Shown: positions 34,158-42,875 of the stretch, piece after piece | How positions within the stretch are numbered: the first letter of the stretch is position 1 | Layout: every line of letters starts with the position of its first letter | Virus record (IMG/VR): IMGVR_UViG_3300037247_000655 | Location: 62,001-126,000 of that record | Length of the DNA stretch: 64,000 nt | Reading direction: 5' to 3' (one strand) | Origin: a virus | Notes under the pieces: model-generated | Seen by the model: only the letters and a program-made list of their open reading frames with translations | Databases searched by the model: none | What the model was told of the DNA's origin: nothing | Translations under genes and position numbers: made by a program

Positions 34158-34186
34158 ATTATACCTCTAACTAAACGATTTGTTCC
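34158..34186 (-). promoter_or_regulatory. Phage promoter before the dnaE C-half, GGAACA-17-TATAAT
   Basis: GGAACA (34186-34181), 17 bases, TATAAT (34163-34158) preceded by GG. The -10 box ends six bases before the ATG at 34152, so the transcript would be leaderless or nearly so. Confidence 0.68.
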
Positions 34187-34192
34187 ATGTTT

Positions 34193-35125
34193 TTACAATA
34201 TAATATCAACAGAAAAAAATTGTCCCTTTATATCTTGCCATATATTATGAGACAATCCTCCGTCAGATTGTATTGCATAGTAATTATTATGTAACTCGTA
34301 TCCGGCTGATGCTATTTTATTAGTTTGTGCATCATTATGGATAGCTTGTTCGCACACATCAAGTAGGTCTGATAAATCTTGCTTGACAGACAAGTAATGC
34401 ACATCTGGTTCCATACAGTTAAGCCATCGAACATCTTGTAGACAACATGACACCACAGCAGAACCGACACCAAGGGTCTCGAACATACGATAGGTTAACG
34501 GACTATTGCCCGGCATACATAGCGATAGCAGTGATTGATTTATGGTTCTGAGATAGAAGCTCCTTGGACGATGACCAATTTCTACACCGCTAATATCTCT
34601 CGGTTCAGTCCCACCCTCTTGCCCAACAATACCACCAACGAACCACGGTTGACTTTTCAGGATTTCGCACGCACGGATTCTTAGGTTGTCTTTTGTACTC
34701 TGTGCTCCTGTTGGCAATCCAAAGAAACACGCCTTGGGCTTCTTTGTCGATGGTTTAGGTAAACCACCAATCAGAAATGGATGTACCGTTATCATCTTAT
34801 CCAGTATCCGTGGATCATAGATGGCAAGGTTATTATCCCACTGTATTTTTGCGAAAGCAGATACTTTATCGATTAATTCATCTGGCAGACCGTCGAGTTT
34901 GAATACATTCAAGTCTCCTAAAGATACAAGAACTATTTGACCACGAAAAGCCAATATTTCATCGACGATAAACTGGTCCAGAGCGTGAGGCCATATGCAG
35001 TCCACAAACCATATATCTGCGTCATTCCTGTTAGTTAGCGTATGTCCATATCTTTGGAGGGTTTGCAGTAAAGCGTACATTCTTGGTGGTGTAGCCTTGT
35101 GGATTGCAAGTGTGCGTATCTTCAT
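34193..35125 (-). CDS. Putative GT-B glycosyltransferase
   Basis: A 310-residue protein. The N-half has strands with ADIWFVDCIWPH and IVLVSLGD. The C-half has ACFFG, a region with R-x-x-x-F-Y, and S-P-L-T-Y-R-M-F-E-T-L-G-V-G-S-A-V-V-S, which matches the donor-binding E-x-x-G-x-G-x-x-V-V element of phage and bacterial GT-B proteins of the spore-maturation/exostosin type. Last gene of the 10-kb glycan island before the dnaE C-half. Confidence 0.65.
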   Translation of the reverse strand: MKIRTLAIHKATPPRMYALLQTLQRYGHTLTNRNDADIWFVDCIWPHALDQFIVDEILAFRGQIVLVSLGDLNVFKLDGLPDELIDKVSAFAKIQWDNNLAIYDPRILDKMITVHPFLIGGLPKPSTKKPKACFFGLPTGAQSTKDNLRIRACEILKSQPWFVGGIVGQEGGTEPRDISGVEIGHRPRSFYLRTINQSLLSLCMPGNSPLTYRMFETLGVGSAVVSCCLQDVRWLNCMEPDVHYLSVKQDLSDLLDVCEQAIHNDAQTNKIASAGYELHNNYYAIQSDGGLSHNIWQDIKGQFFSVDIIL

Positions 35126-35140
35126 TATCTTATCCCCTAA

Positions 35141-35827
35141 TTATTCGAATGTGTATCCAAATCTATTAACAATGTATTTATCCATTTTCTCAACCGATTG
35201 TCTAAGCTTGGCGTCATAATACTCTTGATACCTGCCATGTTTAGAAGTATTCACCTTCGCCATTGTTGCTAGAGTGTTTTTCTGTTGTTCTGTTATTCCA
35301 ACAGTGGTATCTGCCAGGAAATTAGTTAGGTCTTCTCTAAGGTTTTCGGTACGGCACAAATGAATATTAAATACCATATCATCTGTTATGGACTTGGTTT
35401 TCAATGCTTTGAATACCACAGCTTGATTACGACAATAACTTTGTATATAATAGTATGTGTAAATTCCTATCCCAAGCCTATTGATTAATCCAAAATCTAT
35501 GTTATGGACTTTGGTATTCAAATTGGCAATCTTACTCATGAATTCAACAAAGTTTGTTTGTTTGCCATTGGGATGTAATACTTTAAAAGGCCCTTTTAAA
35601 GCTTCTGTTCTCTGAGTACTAGCATACCAGGATACATACCAATCCCACGGATTACGGATTGTGCCCAGTATAGGTTTCTGTCTATATCTCTTTGGGATAT
35701 CACATGCTTTGTCATGAACTATTCCATTGTATTTGGCGTTCGGTATGTTGTTAGTCAGATATTCTCGAATAAATGATCCTCCAGTTTTTTGAAGATGTAT
35801 ACAAATAAAATGTGGTGTGACAATCAT
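35141..35827 (-). CDS. Sulfotransferase family protein
   Basis: The ATG at 35827 overlaps the previous stop (ATGA); a TTG at 35833 is also in frame. Of 228 residues, H-L-Q-K-T-G-G-S at 11-18 is the PAPS 5'-phosphosulfate loop, and R-N-P-W-D-W-Y-V-S-W at about 58-67 is the 3'-phosphate-binding block of carbohydrate sulfotransferases. It should transfer sulfate from PAPS to a glycan hydroxyl. It is a rare activity in phages and fits its place among glycosyltransferases. Confidence 0.82.
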   Translation of the reverse strand: MIVTPHFICIHLQKTGGSFIREYLTNNIPNAKYNGIVHDKACDIPKRYRQKPILGTIRNPWDWYVSWYASTQRTEALKGPFKVLHPNGKQTNFVEFMSKIANLNTKVHNIDFGLINRLGIGIYTYYYIQSYCRNQAVVFKALKTKSITDDMVFNIHLCRTENLREDLTNFLADTTVGITEQQKNTLATMAKVNTSKHGRYQEYYDAKLRQSVEKMDKYIVNRFGYTFE

Positions 35828-36729
35828 TTGCAAATTCCTTGTACTTGATTCAGAAGCTCTACCACGCGATCACTATAAGTGGGACATCTATCAAAACCGC
35901 ACTTACGTATTTTTTCCCTCTCATCATCGTGGTCGCAATAATAATCTATTGTTGTTTTCAGTGAGTTCATGTCGTGTCGCGGGAATACGACCAACTCTTC
36001 CCCAATTACAAATTCCTGCTCCATACCAACTGTTGCTGGATGTAACAAGAATCCACCGCGACCACGTTGTTCGTATAGACGATTACTCCAATAATAATTG
36101 CCAGGTAACGAATCACCAACTACAACCTTTGTCGACCTTAGTAATTTATTTAGCTCTAACCCACGAATTTGGTCGCACGGGTTTTCAGATGCGCCAAAGA
36201 CCTTGAATTTCTTCCCATAAGTGTCTTGCAGGAAGTTTACTAATTTCTTGCGATACTCGTTGTACACACTGCCGACAAAGATAATATCACAATCAACAGC
36301 GATAGGGTCTACCCATACACGATCGGGAGCGTGAAGGCCTTGTCGTAAGGTGATGTGGTCAACTCCAAACTGAGCCTTCCACTGATCGTCGCACCCACCA
36401 TCAGTTGTGCAAACTAGGTCTGACAAATATAGTTTGCGTTTTCTTATTATGGTTTGTGCCCTGTCGAGGTAGAAGAGTCTGTCGAAACTCCAGTGTACCA
36501 CCAGAATATTCTGTTGATTTAACCACGGCAGTAGTATTCCAAAATAGTCAGCCCCTTTGCCACACAACACGAAGTCTGGTTTGTTGCTGGTGATTATCTG
36601 CTTAATCTTAGTCAGGGCTGTTTCTAGAGGCACTTTGGTCACATTGATCCCTAGTTCGTTGAATGCCGTTGTTATGTAGTTGCCGCTAGAGAAGAAGTGG
36701 TCAAACTTATCGATATATATAATGTTCAC
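35824..36729 (-). CDS. GT-B glycosyltransferase
   Basis: An upstream ATG (36762) is in frame, but GTG at 36729 has a GGAGG site eight bases before it and begins the hydrophobic first strand, so 301 residues are proposed. C-domain: DIIFVGSVYNEYRKK, VVVGDSLPGNYYWSNRLYEQRGRGGFLLHPAT, typical of phage and bacterial 'Glyco_trans_1_2' GT-B enzymes. The sugar and acceptor are unknown. Confidence 0.75.
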   Translation of the reverse strand: MNIIYIDKFDHFFSSGNYITTAFNELGINVTKVPLETALTKIKQIITSNKPDFVLCGKGADYFGILLPWLNQQNILVVHWSFDRLFYLDRAQTIIRKRKLYLSDLVCTTDGGCDDQWKAQFGVDHITLRQGLHAPDRVWVDPIAVDCDIIFVGSVYNEYRKKLVNFLQDTYGKKFKVFGASENPCDQIRGLELNKLLRSTKVVVGDSLPGNYYWSNRLYEQRGRGGFLLHPATVGMEQEFVIGEELVVFPRHDMNSLKTTIDYYCDHDDEREKIRKCGFDRCPTYSDRVVELLNQVQGICK

Positions 36730-36768
36730 AATAACATACCTCCACAAAACTGTCCTGTGCAATTCTAA

Positions 36769-37497
36769 TTAAGCAGGCTTCTTCCACAATGCACGGACGT
36801 ATCTCTGCCCCTTGTCTCCACTGAGTTTCCACTTAGCTACTTCTTCCATACCACATCTCTCGCGCAGTATGTCCAGTGCTTTGTATTCGAATTCTGTCAT
36901 ATGTCCCGCTGGGCTGAAGCGTATCAACTCGGAAGCGTTCTTAATTGGAACTTCGATATGGATATGGCCATTCGGCTTCAGCATCTTTACAGCTTTGTCC
37001 ATTGATTCAAGGGGGTTAATAACATGCTCAAGTGTGTTCCAGAACACTACCAAATCGAATTTATTATCAACTGCAAATGGGTCATCTTCCACAAAACCAT
37101 GAAAAATATCTAAGCCATAATTATGTCTTGCCCATGCAATGGCTTGCCAACTTAATTCGTTACCGTATACTTTCCATCCCTTTGATTGGGCAATGTGCAT
37201 TACAAAACCTGCTGCTGCTCCTACATCATAAAGTTTACCTACAGTAACGTGTGGTTTAATGAGATCCAATTGTTCAGAAGCCTGGGTAAGACGCTTCTTC
37301 CTGGTTTCTGAATTGGTACAAGCAGTAAGCATCATATTTGCTAACGACTGCTTCAAAGCAGCCTTGGACGGCACTTCAGTATTCCAATGCACCTGGCACA
37401 TTTTACATGCAAAAAATTTATCAACCACCGGACCAGACAATTTACTTCCGCAAAATCTACATTTCATAATTTTTGTATGACTAATCACTTTATCCAT
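36769..37497 (-). CDS. Methyltransferase with N-terminal zinc ribbon
   Basis: A 242-residue protein (or 232 from M11, which gives the common MKCRFCG opening but lacks a ribosome-binding site). C-x-x-C at about 13-16 and C-x-x-C at 32-35 form a zinc ribbon. Motif I is Y-D-V-G-A-A-A-G-F at about 90-98. DLVVFWNTLEHVINP and L-K-P-N-G-H-I-H-I-E-V-P complete a class I fold of the Methyltransf_23 type often found in sugar-methylating clusters. Confidence 0.8.
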   Translation of the reverse strand: MDKVISHTKIMKCRFCGSKLSGPVVDKFFACKMCQVHWNTEVPSKAALKQSLANMMLTACTNSETRKKRLTQASEQLDLIKPHVTVGKLYDVGAAAGFVMHIAQSKGWKVYGNELSWQAIAWARHNYGLDIFHGFVEDDPFAVDNKFDLVVFWNTLEHVINPLESMDKAVKMLKPNGHIHIEVPIKNASELIRFSPAGHMTEFEYKALDILRERCGMEEVAKWKLSGDKGQRYVRALWKKPA

Positions 37498-38246
37498 CTC
37501 CCAGCTTCACGAATTTTCCTAACCAAACTCTGGTCTTTTGGCCATACTTTTCTGTCTGGCCTACCGTAATTGATTACATCAATTATTACACCCATAGCGT
37601 CACAAGCATGGACAAAAACCGACGAAGATAAAACTCTATACCTAGCCTCACGGGCTAAAACAAAAGAAAAATTGATGTCTGGATCAGCGCAGTAGTGGTT
37701 GCCACCAAGCCCTGTATCTATAACTGGTAAATCTGGTAAGTGTTTTTTGATCCAATCTGCGCAATCCCAATCGTGTGTGGTATGGAATTCTATTTGTGTA
37801 TGTCTGTATATGTACCCGTTTGGGTAGCAAGACGAAACAAGGTCCATGGCTCTTGCTTCGGTATCCGGGGGAATAAAAACTTCAAGTTGATTGTCGTCAG
37901 GTGTAATACCGCATTCCTTCCAGTTGGTCGCAATTTTACATCCTTTTATGATTGATTCGTGCAAACAACTTATGGACATATCATAATGTTTGGATAGTCG
38001 CTCGAATTGTAGAATATTCAATTCCTTTTGACACTCGAATCCTAAATCGGATCTCCACGGGTTGTCAATATTTACAAAACCTTTTACATATGGACATTCT
38101 CTCAATAGGCCAGAATTGAAAACTTCAGGTCTACACATCAAATCAATAGTATGTCCTTGTTTATAAAGATGTCTCAAAATTGGTGTCAATAAGACAACAT
38201 CCCCCAATCCGTGCCAGTATAGAATGATTACTTTCTTATTTTTCAT
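37485..38246 (-). CDS. GT9 heptosyltransferase-like protein
   Basis: A 253-residue protein beginning with W-H-G-L-G-D-V-V-L-L-T-P-I-L-R, the start of the GT9 (LPS heptosyltransferase) N-domain. The C-domain retains S-S-S-V-F-V-H-A-C-D-A-M-G, corresponding to the 'G-P-x-H-x-A' donor region with changed residues. At 253 residues it is shorter than bacterial heptosyltransferases (about 320-350). One of three GT9-like genes here. Confidence 0.68.
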   Translation of the reverse strand: MKNKKVIILYWHGLGDVVLLTPILRHLYKQGHTIDLMCRPEVFNSGLLRECPYVKGFVNIDNPWRSDLGFECQKELNILQFERLSKHYDMSISCLHESIIKGCKIATNWKECGITPDDNQLEVFIPPDTEARAMDLVSSCYPNGYIYRHTQIEFHTTHDWDCADWIKKHLPDLPVIDTGLGGNHYCADPDINFSFVLAREARYRVLSSSVFVHACDAMGVIIDVINYGRPDRKVWPKDQSLVRKIREAGRWIK

Positions 38247-38250
38247 ATAT

Positions 38251-38811
38251 CTAAACCCTTAAGATAACCTCAATAAAAGCTTCTGCTCCCATCTGAGTTT
38301 GGTCAACGTTACCCAGTGAATAATCATAGTCCGTATCTACTATTTTTACAGACAATATGTCAACATCAAACTGTTTCAACCATGATTGAATGTGAATAGA
38401 TTTGGGCAACTGACTGCATGTCTTCATGGTGAAAGACCATAAATGACTTTTGTTAAAAGTACTGGGCCACTTGTCGTGTTCATATAATGTTTCGTCGGGG
38501 ACAGTAAAGAAAACAATCCCGCCCGGCCTTACAATTCGTATCCACGATTTAAGTGCTTGAGCAGGATCGCCGATGTGTTCTAGGCAATTCGATGAATAGG
38601 CGAAGTCAACACTGTCATCTTTCATTTCTCCCATCGTTTGAGCTTCATGGGCACTGCTATGGTGCAACTTATCATAAGGGATCACGTTGCCGTCAATAAT
38701 TTGCAGGATGTCTTTACCACATCCTATGTCTATTCCATTACCACAAAGATACCTATGAAAATATCCAGCTGCTAAGCGACGAGGATATCCTTTTCTTGTT
38801 TCGTTACTCAT
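38251..38811 (-). CDS. SAM-dependent methyltransferase
   Basis: The frame is open from 38847, but ATG 38811 has an AGAGGAGG site and overlaps the previous stop as ATGA (186 residues). Motif I N-G-I-D-I-G-C-G-K-D is near residue 24, D-F-A-Y-S-S-N-C-L-E-H-I near 71 and the I-V-R-P-G-G-I-V-F-F-T-V-P strand near 95: a type-11 class I methyltransferase. Sugar methylation is likely from context. Confidence 0.83.
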   Translation of the reverse strand: MSNETRKGYPRRLAAGYFHRYLCGNGIDIGCGKDILQIIDGNVIPYDKLHHSSAHEAQTMGEMKDDSVDFAYSSNCLEHIGDPAQALKSWIRIVRPGGIVFFTVPDETLYEHDKWPSTFNKSHLWSFTMKTCSQLPKSIHIQSWLKQFDVDILSVKIVDTDYDYSLGNVDQTQMGAEAFIEVILRV

Positions 38812-39494
38812 AATTCCTCCTCTTGTACATGATGATATGGTGCCCACTCTGGTACAATTCGTTCACTATAAGATGGTGAGTCTAGAATATGCCGTATATA
38901 CACGCTACTTTGTATTCGTTGACTGACAGCCATTATACTTATTATTCCTTGAAATGTTGTGACGTGTTGGGCCATGCTTACAACACCAAGTGCTTCCAAT
39001 AAAGATGTTTTATTGGTTAAATTAATAACGTTATCGCCTTTTATCTTCTTAGCTGTCTCACTTGTTCCTAAAACTACAACTGGGTAGCATGAATTTTTAA
39101 TTGTTGTATCTATGATTTTTTCAGTCAATATTCTTTTTTGATCTGGTCTACCAGATCGTGGATTCAAGACAACATAATGTTCTGGTAAATCAGATACTTT
39201 AGGGAAAACAAAGTTTGGGAAGACACACCAGTCGTCTGGGGAAGATAGTATTTTACCAAATTTCTTATGAGGTGTAAAAGCAGAGTATATTCTTGGGTTT
39301 ATTGTGTCTGGTTTGTCTACAAACTCCACACGTATATTTGGCATTAACGAGTAAATTTGTCTAATCAATCCTTGCCATTTTTTGTTATCTGTGTGGTGTC
39401 TACATAGAATATGCTCTATCTTCGCAACGTGATATAGAATACATAAATTTATATATGTATCTCCAATTGTACCGCTACATCCGTAAGTTTTCAT
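38808..39494 (-). CDS. GT9-like glycosyltransferase, divergent
   Basis: The ATG at 39494 has AAGGAG and starts M-K-T-Y-G-C-S-G-T-I-G-D-T, a GT9-type N-terminal loop; 228 residues. Further on are VVLNPRSGRPDQKR (substrate-phosphate loop) and VVVLGTSETAKKI with NLTNKTSLLEALGVVSMAQ, the usual GT9 donor-domain order, although the 'GPxH' element is replaced by T-T-F-Q-G. Overlaps the kinase gene by 20 bases. Confidence 0.62.
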   Translation of the reverse strand: MKTYGCSGTIGDTYINLCILYHVAKIEHILCRHHTDNKKWQGLIRQIYSLMPNIRVEFVDKPDTINPRIYSAFTPHKKFGKILSSPDDWCVFPNFVFPKVSDLPEHYVVLNPRSGRPDQKRILTEKIIDTTIKNSCYPVVVLGTSETAKKIKGDNVINLTNKTSLLEALGVVSMAQHVTTFQGIISIMAVSQRIQSSVYIRHILDSPSYSERIVPEWAPYHHVQEEEL

Positions 39495-40455
39495 CTTGTA
39501 ACTCCTTGAGCGAACACACGGCAGTACCGGTTTTACCCACGACAATTCCTGCCGCCAGGTTGCTTAATTTGACAGCTTGTTGCAAATTGTAGTCATTGGC
39601 GACACAAGCTGCAAAAGTGCTTAATACAGTATCTCCTGCTCCTGTTACATCAAGTATCATTTGTGGATCATCTCGATTGATAGATATGTGTGCTGGGAAA
39701 ATATGTGACTGTCCTTCTTGATCAAGTAAGAAAATACCATCATGCGACATAGTGATTATAACCGCTTTTAAGTTGAATTTTTTCTTAATGGCGTGAGCCA
39801 AATCTTGTACTGTCTCATTATTGTCAGACACTACCAGTTGCTTAGCTTCAGCGAGGTTAGGTGTAATACAAAATACATCACAGAACAATTCACTATTGAC
39901 TGGCTTGATGTCACATATAATTGGACATACAAATGACGATCTGATTACTTTCATTACTTTATCCGTAACAGTTCCTTTAGCATAATCAGACACAACTATT
40001 ACATCAAAGTGTTGCTGTTGACTAAGTTTCTTTAGATGTTCTATCATTGTAGACTCATGTCTTTTTCTGTGCGATAAGGTTTTTATTGTTGAATCATCAT
40101 CGTATCGTACCATATGCTGTCTATTTGCAATAATACGTGTTTTAGAGATAGATGGAGCAGTTGAAAAAATTAAATTATTACATCCAATCAGATGTATCTT
40201 CAATTGTTGTTTTAGTTGATTTCCTGTGTAGTCGTCACCAATATACCCTACAAGTTTAACATTACATCCGAATGATTTAAGATTTACCGCCACATTTGCT
40301 GCTCCACCAGCAGCGACATTTTCTTTAGATATAAGAACAACAGGAACAGGTGCTTCTGGAGATATACGGGTAGCTGTACCATACTTGTAAATATCAAGCA
40401 TAATATCTCCAATCACTAAAATTCGTGCATCATTGAATGTCAATGATTGTGTCAT
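39475..40455 (-). CDS. hldA: PfkB sugar kinase, heptose-7-phosphate kinase-like (HldA/RfaE1)
   Basis: A 326-residue kinase with VIGDIMLD near residue 14, R-I-S-P-E-A-P-V-P-V-V near 31 (a hallmark of the HldE kinase half), A-A-G-G-A-A-N-V-A-V-N near 49 and the catalytic D-V-T-G-A-G-D-T near 272. It lacks the adenylyltransferase half of HldE, so it corresponds to stand-alone HldA, making D-glycero-beta-D-manno-heptose 1,7-bisphosphate. With three GT9-like neighbours it suggests phage-directed heptose chemistry. Coupled by ATGA to the radical-SAM gene upstream. Confidence 0.85.
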   Translation of the reverse strand: MTQSLTFNDARILVIGDIMLDIYKYGTATRISPEAPVPVVLISKENVAAGGAANVAVNLKSFGCNVKLVGYIGDDYTGNQLKQQLKIHLIGCNNLIFSTAPSISKTRIIANRQHMVRYDDDSTIKTLSHRKRHESTMIEHLKKLSQQQHFDVIVVSDYAKGTVTDKVMKVIRSSFVCPIICDIKPVNSELFCDVFCITPNLAEAKQLVVSDNNETVQDLAHAIKKKFNLKAVIITMSHDGIFLLDQEGQSHIFPAHISINRDDPQMILDVTGAGDTVLSTFAACVANDYNLQQAVKLSNLAAGIVVGKTGTAVCSLKELQDENLRM

Positions 40456-42086
40456 GCCTGTCTCCTCACAACAGAAATACCAAAGGTATAAAGTCCTCTT
40501 ACAGACCTCTCTTTTCTGTTTGCAATATCGACGTTGCTGAAGTCGGTGTCACCGACTCTTACAACCCCCATTTGCTTTAACGGTTTGAGGATTCGTTCTT
40601 CAAACGTCTCTGGGGTGTAAACCCTAGAATCTGTATGGGAACCAACAGGTCTATCCAAAACGATGGTCCTGTTTGCGTCTGGATACTCGATATATTTGTC
40701 GTAGAAATCCGTAGAGATCACCATAACGCCACCCGGTTTCAGATAACGAGCGAGATTCTGTATTGCCTTTGTATCTTCGTCAATGTGTTCAATGACACTT
40801 AGGTTAGTTATCAAATCAAATTGACCTTCTAGATCTTGGTCGAATTCTCTTAGGTCTCCGATGATACTCTTTACGCCAAACTTATCTCCAGTCTCATCTC
40901 TATAAGATCCATCAGAAACATCAATTGTTGTAACATTGTATCCCCTGTGTGACAGATAATATGGGAATACCGAGCGGGCACTACCTACATCTAGCGTCTT
41001 GCCTCTGATTCTGTGTCCTGAATATAACAAACTATAAGCATATTCGAACCACTTCAATTCATTACACTCTAACGAGTGTTCTATTCCAAATAATTTAATG
41101 TCTGCAAACAAACTCTCTATCTCAGGCAATTCCCTTTCTCTCTTGTCATAAAGCTTAGTCAACACTTGAGGCTTGGCGGTTTTATTCTTGACACACCCAA
41201 CCCTTGGGACATCGCACCAATTACACAGCCCATAATGACGACAAGTAACAGCTTTGTCTGGTACTGGCTTGAAGTTTTTAACATTACAGACCGGTCCAAT
41301 ATTGTAGTACATCTTATAATGACAGTGATAGTAGTCACCATTAGGCCCAATAATCAAGCTTCTTCTAGGATGAAAACACTGGGCTTCTTTTCCAGTTGCC
41401 TGTCCGCATATGTGTCTATAAGCAGCCAAGTCTGTTAAACCACATCTTTCCCCTACTCGCTTTAAGTCGTGATAATTTTCATCTGGCATCAAGTTCCCTT
41501 GATCAAAAGGAGCATTGAAACCATTTGCGTCATCATGAAATCCCAAGAACGAACCTTCGGTCATAGAAATATTTGCACTAACCTTTTTTATCTCATTTCC
41601 GTATTGTTCCATGACTCCTGGCGCATATACGAATGATGTTTGATCAACAAAGTATGAACCCTTTCTCCATTTTGCAATGACAGCTAAGTATTCATCTGCG
41701 GTAATGTGATTGGGATGAAATGTTGTGTTAATTCTAAGTGTCGAAGTTGGATGAACTTTGAACCTCTTGTCGAAATCGGGGTCTTTATAAAATGGACTTT
41801 TGCAGTTGGTCGTCATTGTGATGTTGTAGTTCTTCAGACCGTTTATGATTTCAACAATATCTGGATGTAGAGTCGGTTCTCCACCAATGATGGACAATTT
41901 TTGTCCATGCTCGTGTTCAACTCCGTTCCACCACTCCAGGATTTCCTTTCCACTCATTTCCTTTTGTGATACTCTACGACCTCTTCCATTGAGAATACAG
42001 AATGGGCATCCAGCACTACAACGTAGTGTGATCATATGCGCCCAATAACACCTCTGGTGATTATAATGTGATGGCAGCTTAGTCAT
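40452..42086 (-). CDS. Radical SAM - methyltransferase fusion
   Basis: A 544-residue two-domain protein. Residues 1-250 are a radical SAM domain with C-S-A-G-C-P-F-C (residues 23-30, C-x3-C-x2-C cluster) and G-G-E-P-T near 69. Residues about 228-310 contain nine or more cysteines and histidines, consistent with a SPASM-like auxiliary cluster. Residues about 345-544 are a class I methyltransferase (L-D-V-G-S-A-R-S, NLSVIEHIDED, LKPGGVMVIS). The fusion suggests successive radical and SN2-type modifications on one substrate, probably a sugar. The substrate is unknown. Confidence 0.85.
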   Translation of the reverse strand: MTKLPSHYNHQRCYWAHMITLRCSAGCPFCILNGRGRRVSQKEMSGKEILEWWNGVEHEHGQKLSIIGGEPTLHPDIVEIINGLKNYNITMTTNCKSPFYKDPDFDKRFKVHPTSTLRINTTFHPNHITADEYLAVIAKWRKGSYFVDQTSFVYAPGVMEQYGNEIKKVSANISMTEGSFLGFHDDANGFNAPFDQGNLMPDENYHDLKRVGERCGLTDLAAYRHICGQATGKEAQCFHPRRSLIIGPNGDYYHCHYKMYYNIGPVCNVKNFKPVPDKAVTCRHYGLCNWCDVPRVGCVKNKTAKPQVLTKLYDKRERELPEIESLFADIKLFGIEHSLECNELKWFEYAYSLLYSGHRIRGKTLDVGSARSVFPYYLSHRGYNVTTIDVSDGSYRDETGDKFGVKSIIGDLREFDQDLEGQFDLITNLSVIEHIDEDTKAIQNLARYLKPGGVMVISTDFYDKYIEYPDANRTIVLDRPVGSHTDSRVYTPETFEERILKPLKQMGVVRVGDTDFSNVDIANRKERSVRGLYTFGISVVRRQA

Positions 42087-42870
42087 CTAAAATTCCTTTG
42101 TCTAGCAAAGTATCAACATTTTGTACCACTTCTTTTGGAGATGGCACCCTATTCTGACAAATAAACTCTACCGGAGTGTTAAACGGATTCCATAGTTTCT
42201 TGTATCTTTTTTCGAGTGTGTGGTGTATGGATGCTATCCATGTAACATGAGGACACCCACATAAACTTGCAAGATGTATGGGTCCGCTACTTGGTCCGAC
42301 AACACACTTTGCTGAGGATATTGCGCTGCACTGTTTTTCCAGTGATTGGCCTCTCAAATCTTCTGCACCATCTGGACAATAATTATCGACACCTCCGAAA
42401 CAAGCAACAGATAAACCCCGCGATATTAGTATTTCAACCAAATGTTGACATTTACCAAAGGGATATTGTTTACCTGATATTATTTTCCCATCAATACGTT
42501 TAATAGGGCGAAATGCACATAAAACATCAGCTACATACCCTGGAGATTCTGGTGACAAGTTTCTCCATAATCGCTTGGTCGATATTCTTTCTGGTTCATC
42601 ACTGTGTTTGGCAAATTCTTTGTGGGGCGACAATGTTTTATCTGCATTTATTATTGGATAATCACCCAATAGCTGGCCATCACAATAAGAAGTACCAATA
42701 GTATCAAGTGGTATAAATTTGTCTGCAAATTCATATAAGTATTGTGACCCTTTTGGCGCTGCGACTATTACATGATTATATTTTTTAGCATGATATCTCA
42801 CCAATGGATTATAAAAACATAATTCCCATCCAAATTCCCCAACCCAGGGTTTACAATATAATGCTGTCAT
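42079..42870 (-). CDS. GT9 heptosyltransferase-like protein
   Basis: Start at ATG 42870 after a GAGAGGG site (a GTG at 42879 overlaps the previous stop); 263 residues. The C-domain has V-V-G-P-S-S-G-P-I-H-L-A-S-L-C-G-C-P, the classic GT9 donor-site block, after a CFGG strand and QCSAISSA. The N-domain opens with W-V-G-E-F-G-W-E-L-C. Best preserved of the three GT9-like genes. Likely transfers heptose or a related sugar. Confidence 0.8.
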   Translation of the reverse strand: MTALYCKPWVGEFGWELCFYNPLVRYHAKKYNHVIVAAPKGSQYLYEFADKFIPLDTIGTSYCDGQLLGDYPIINADKTLSPHKEFAKHSDEPERISTKRLWRNLSPESPGYVADVLCAFRPIKRIDGKIISGKQYPFGKCQHLVEILISRGLSVACFGGVDNYCPDGAEDLRGQSLEKQCSAISSAKCVVGPSSGPIHLASLCGCPHVTWIASIHHTLEKRYKKLWNPFNTPVEFICQNRVPSPKEVVQNVDTLLDKGILDD

Positions 42871-42875
42871 TCTTT

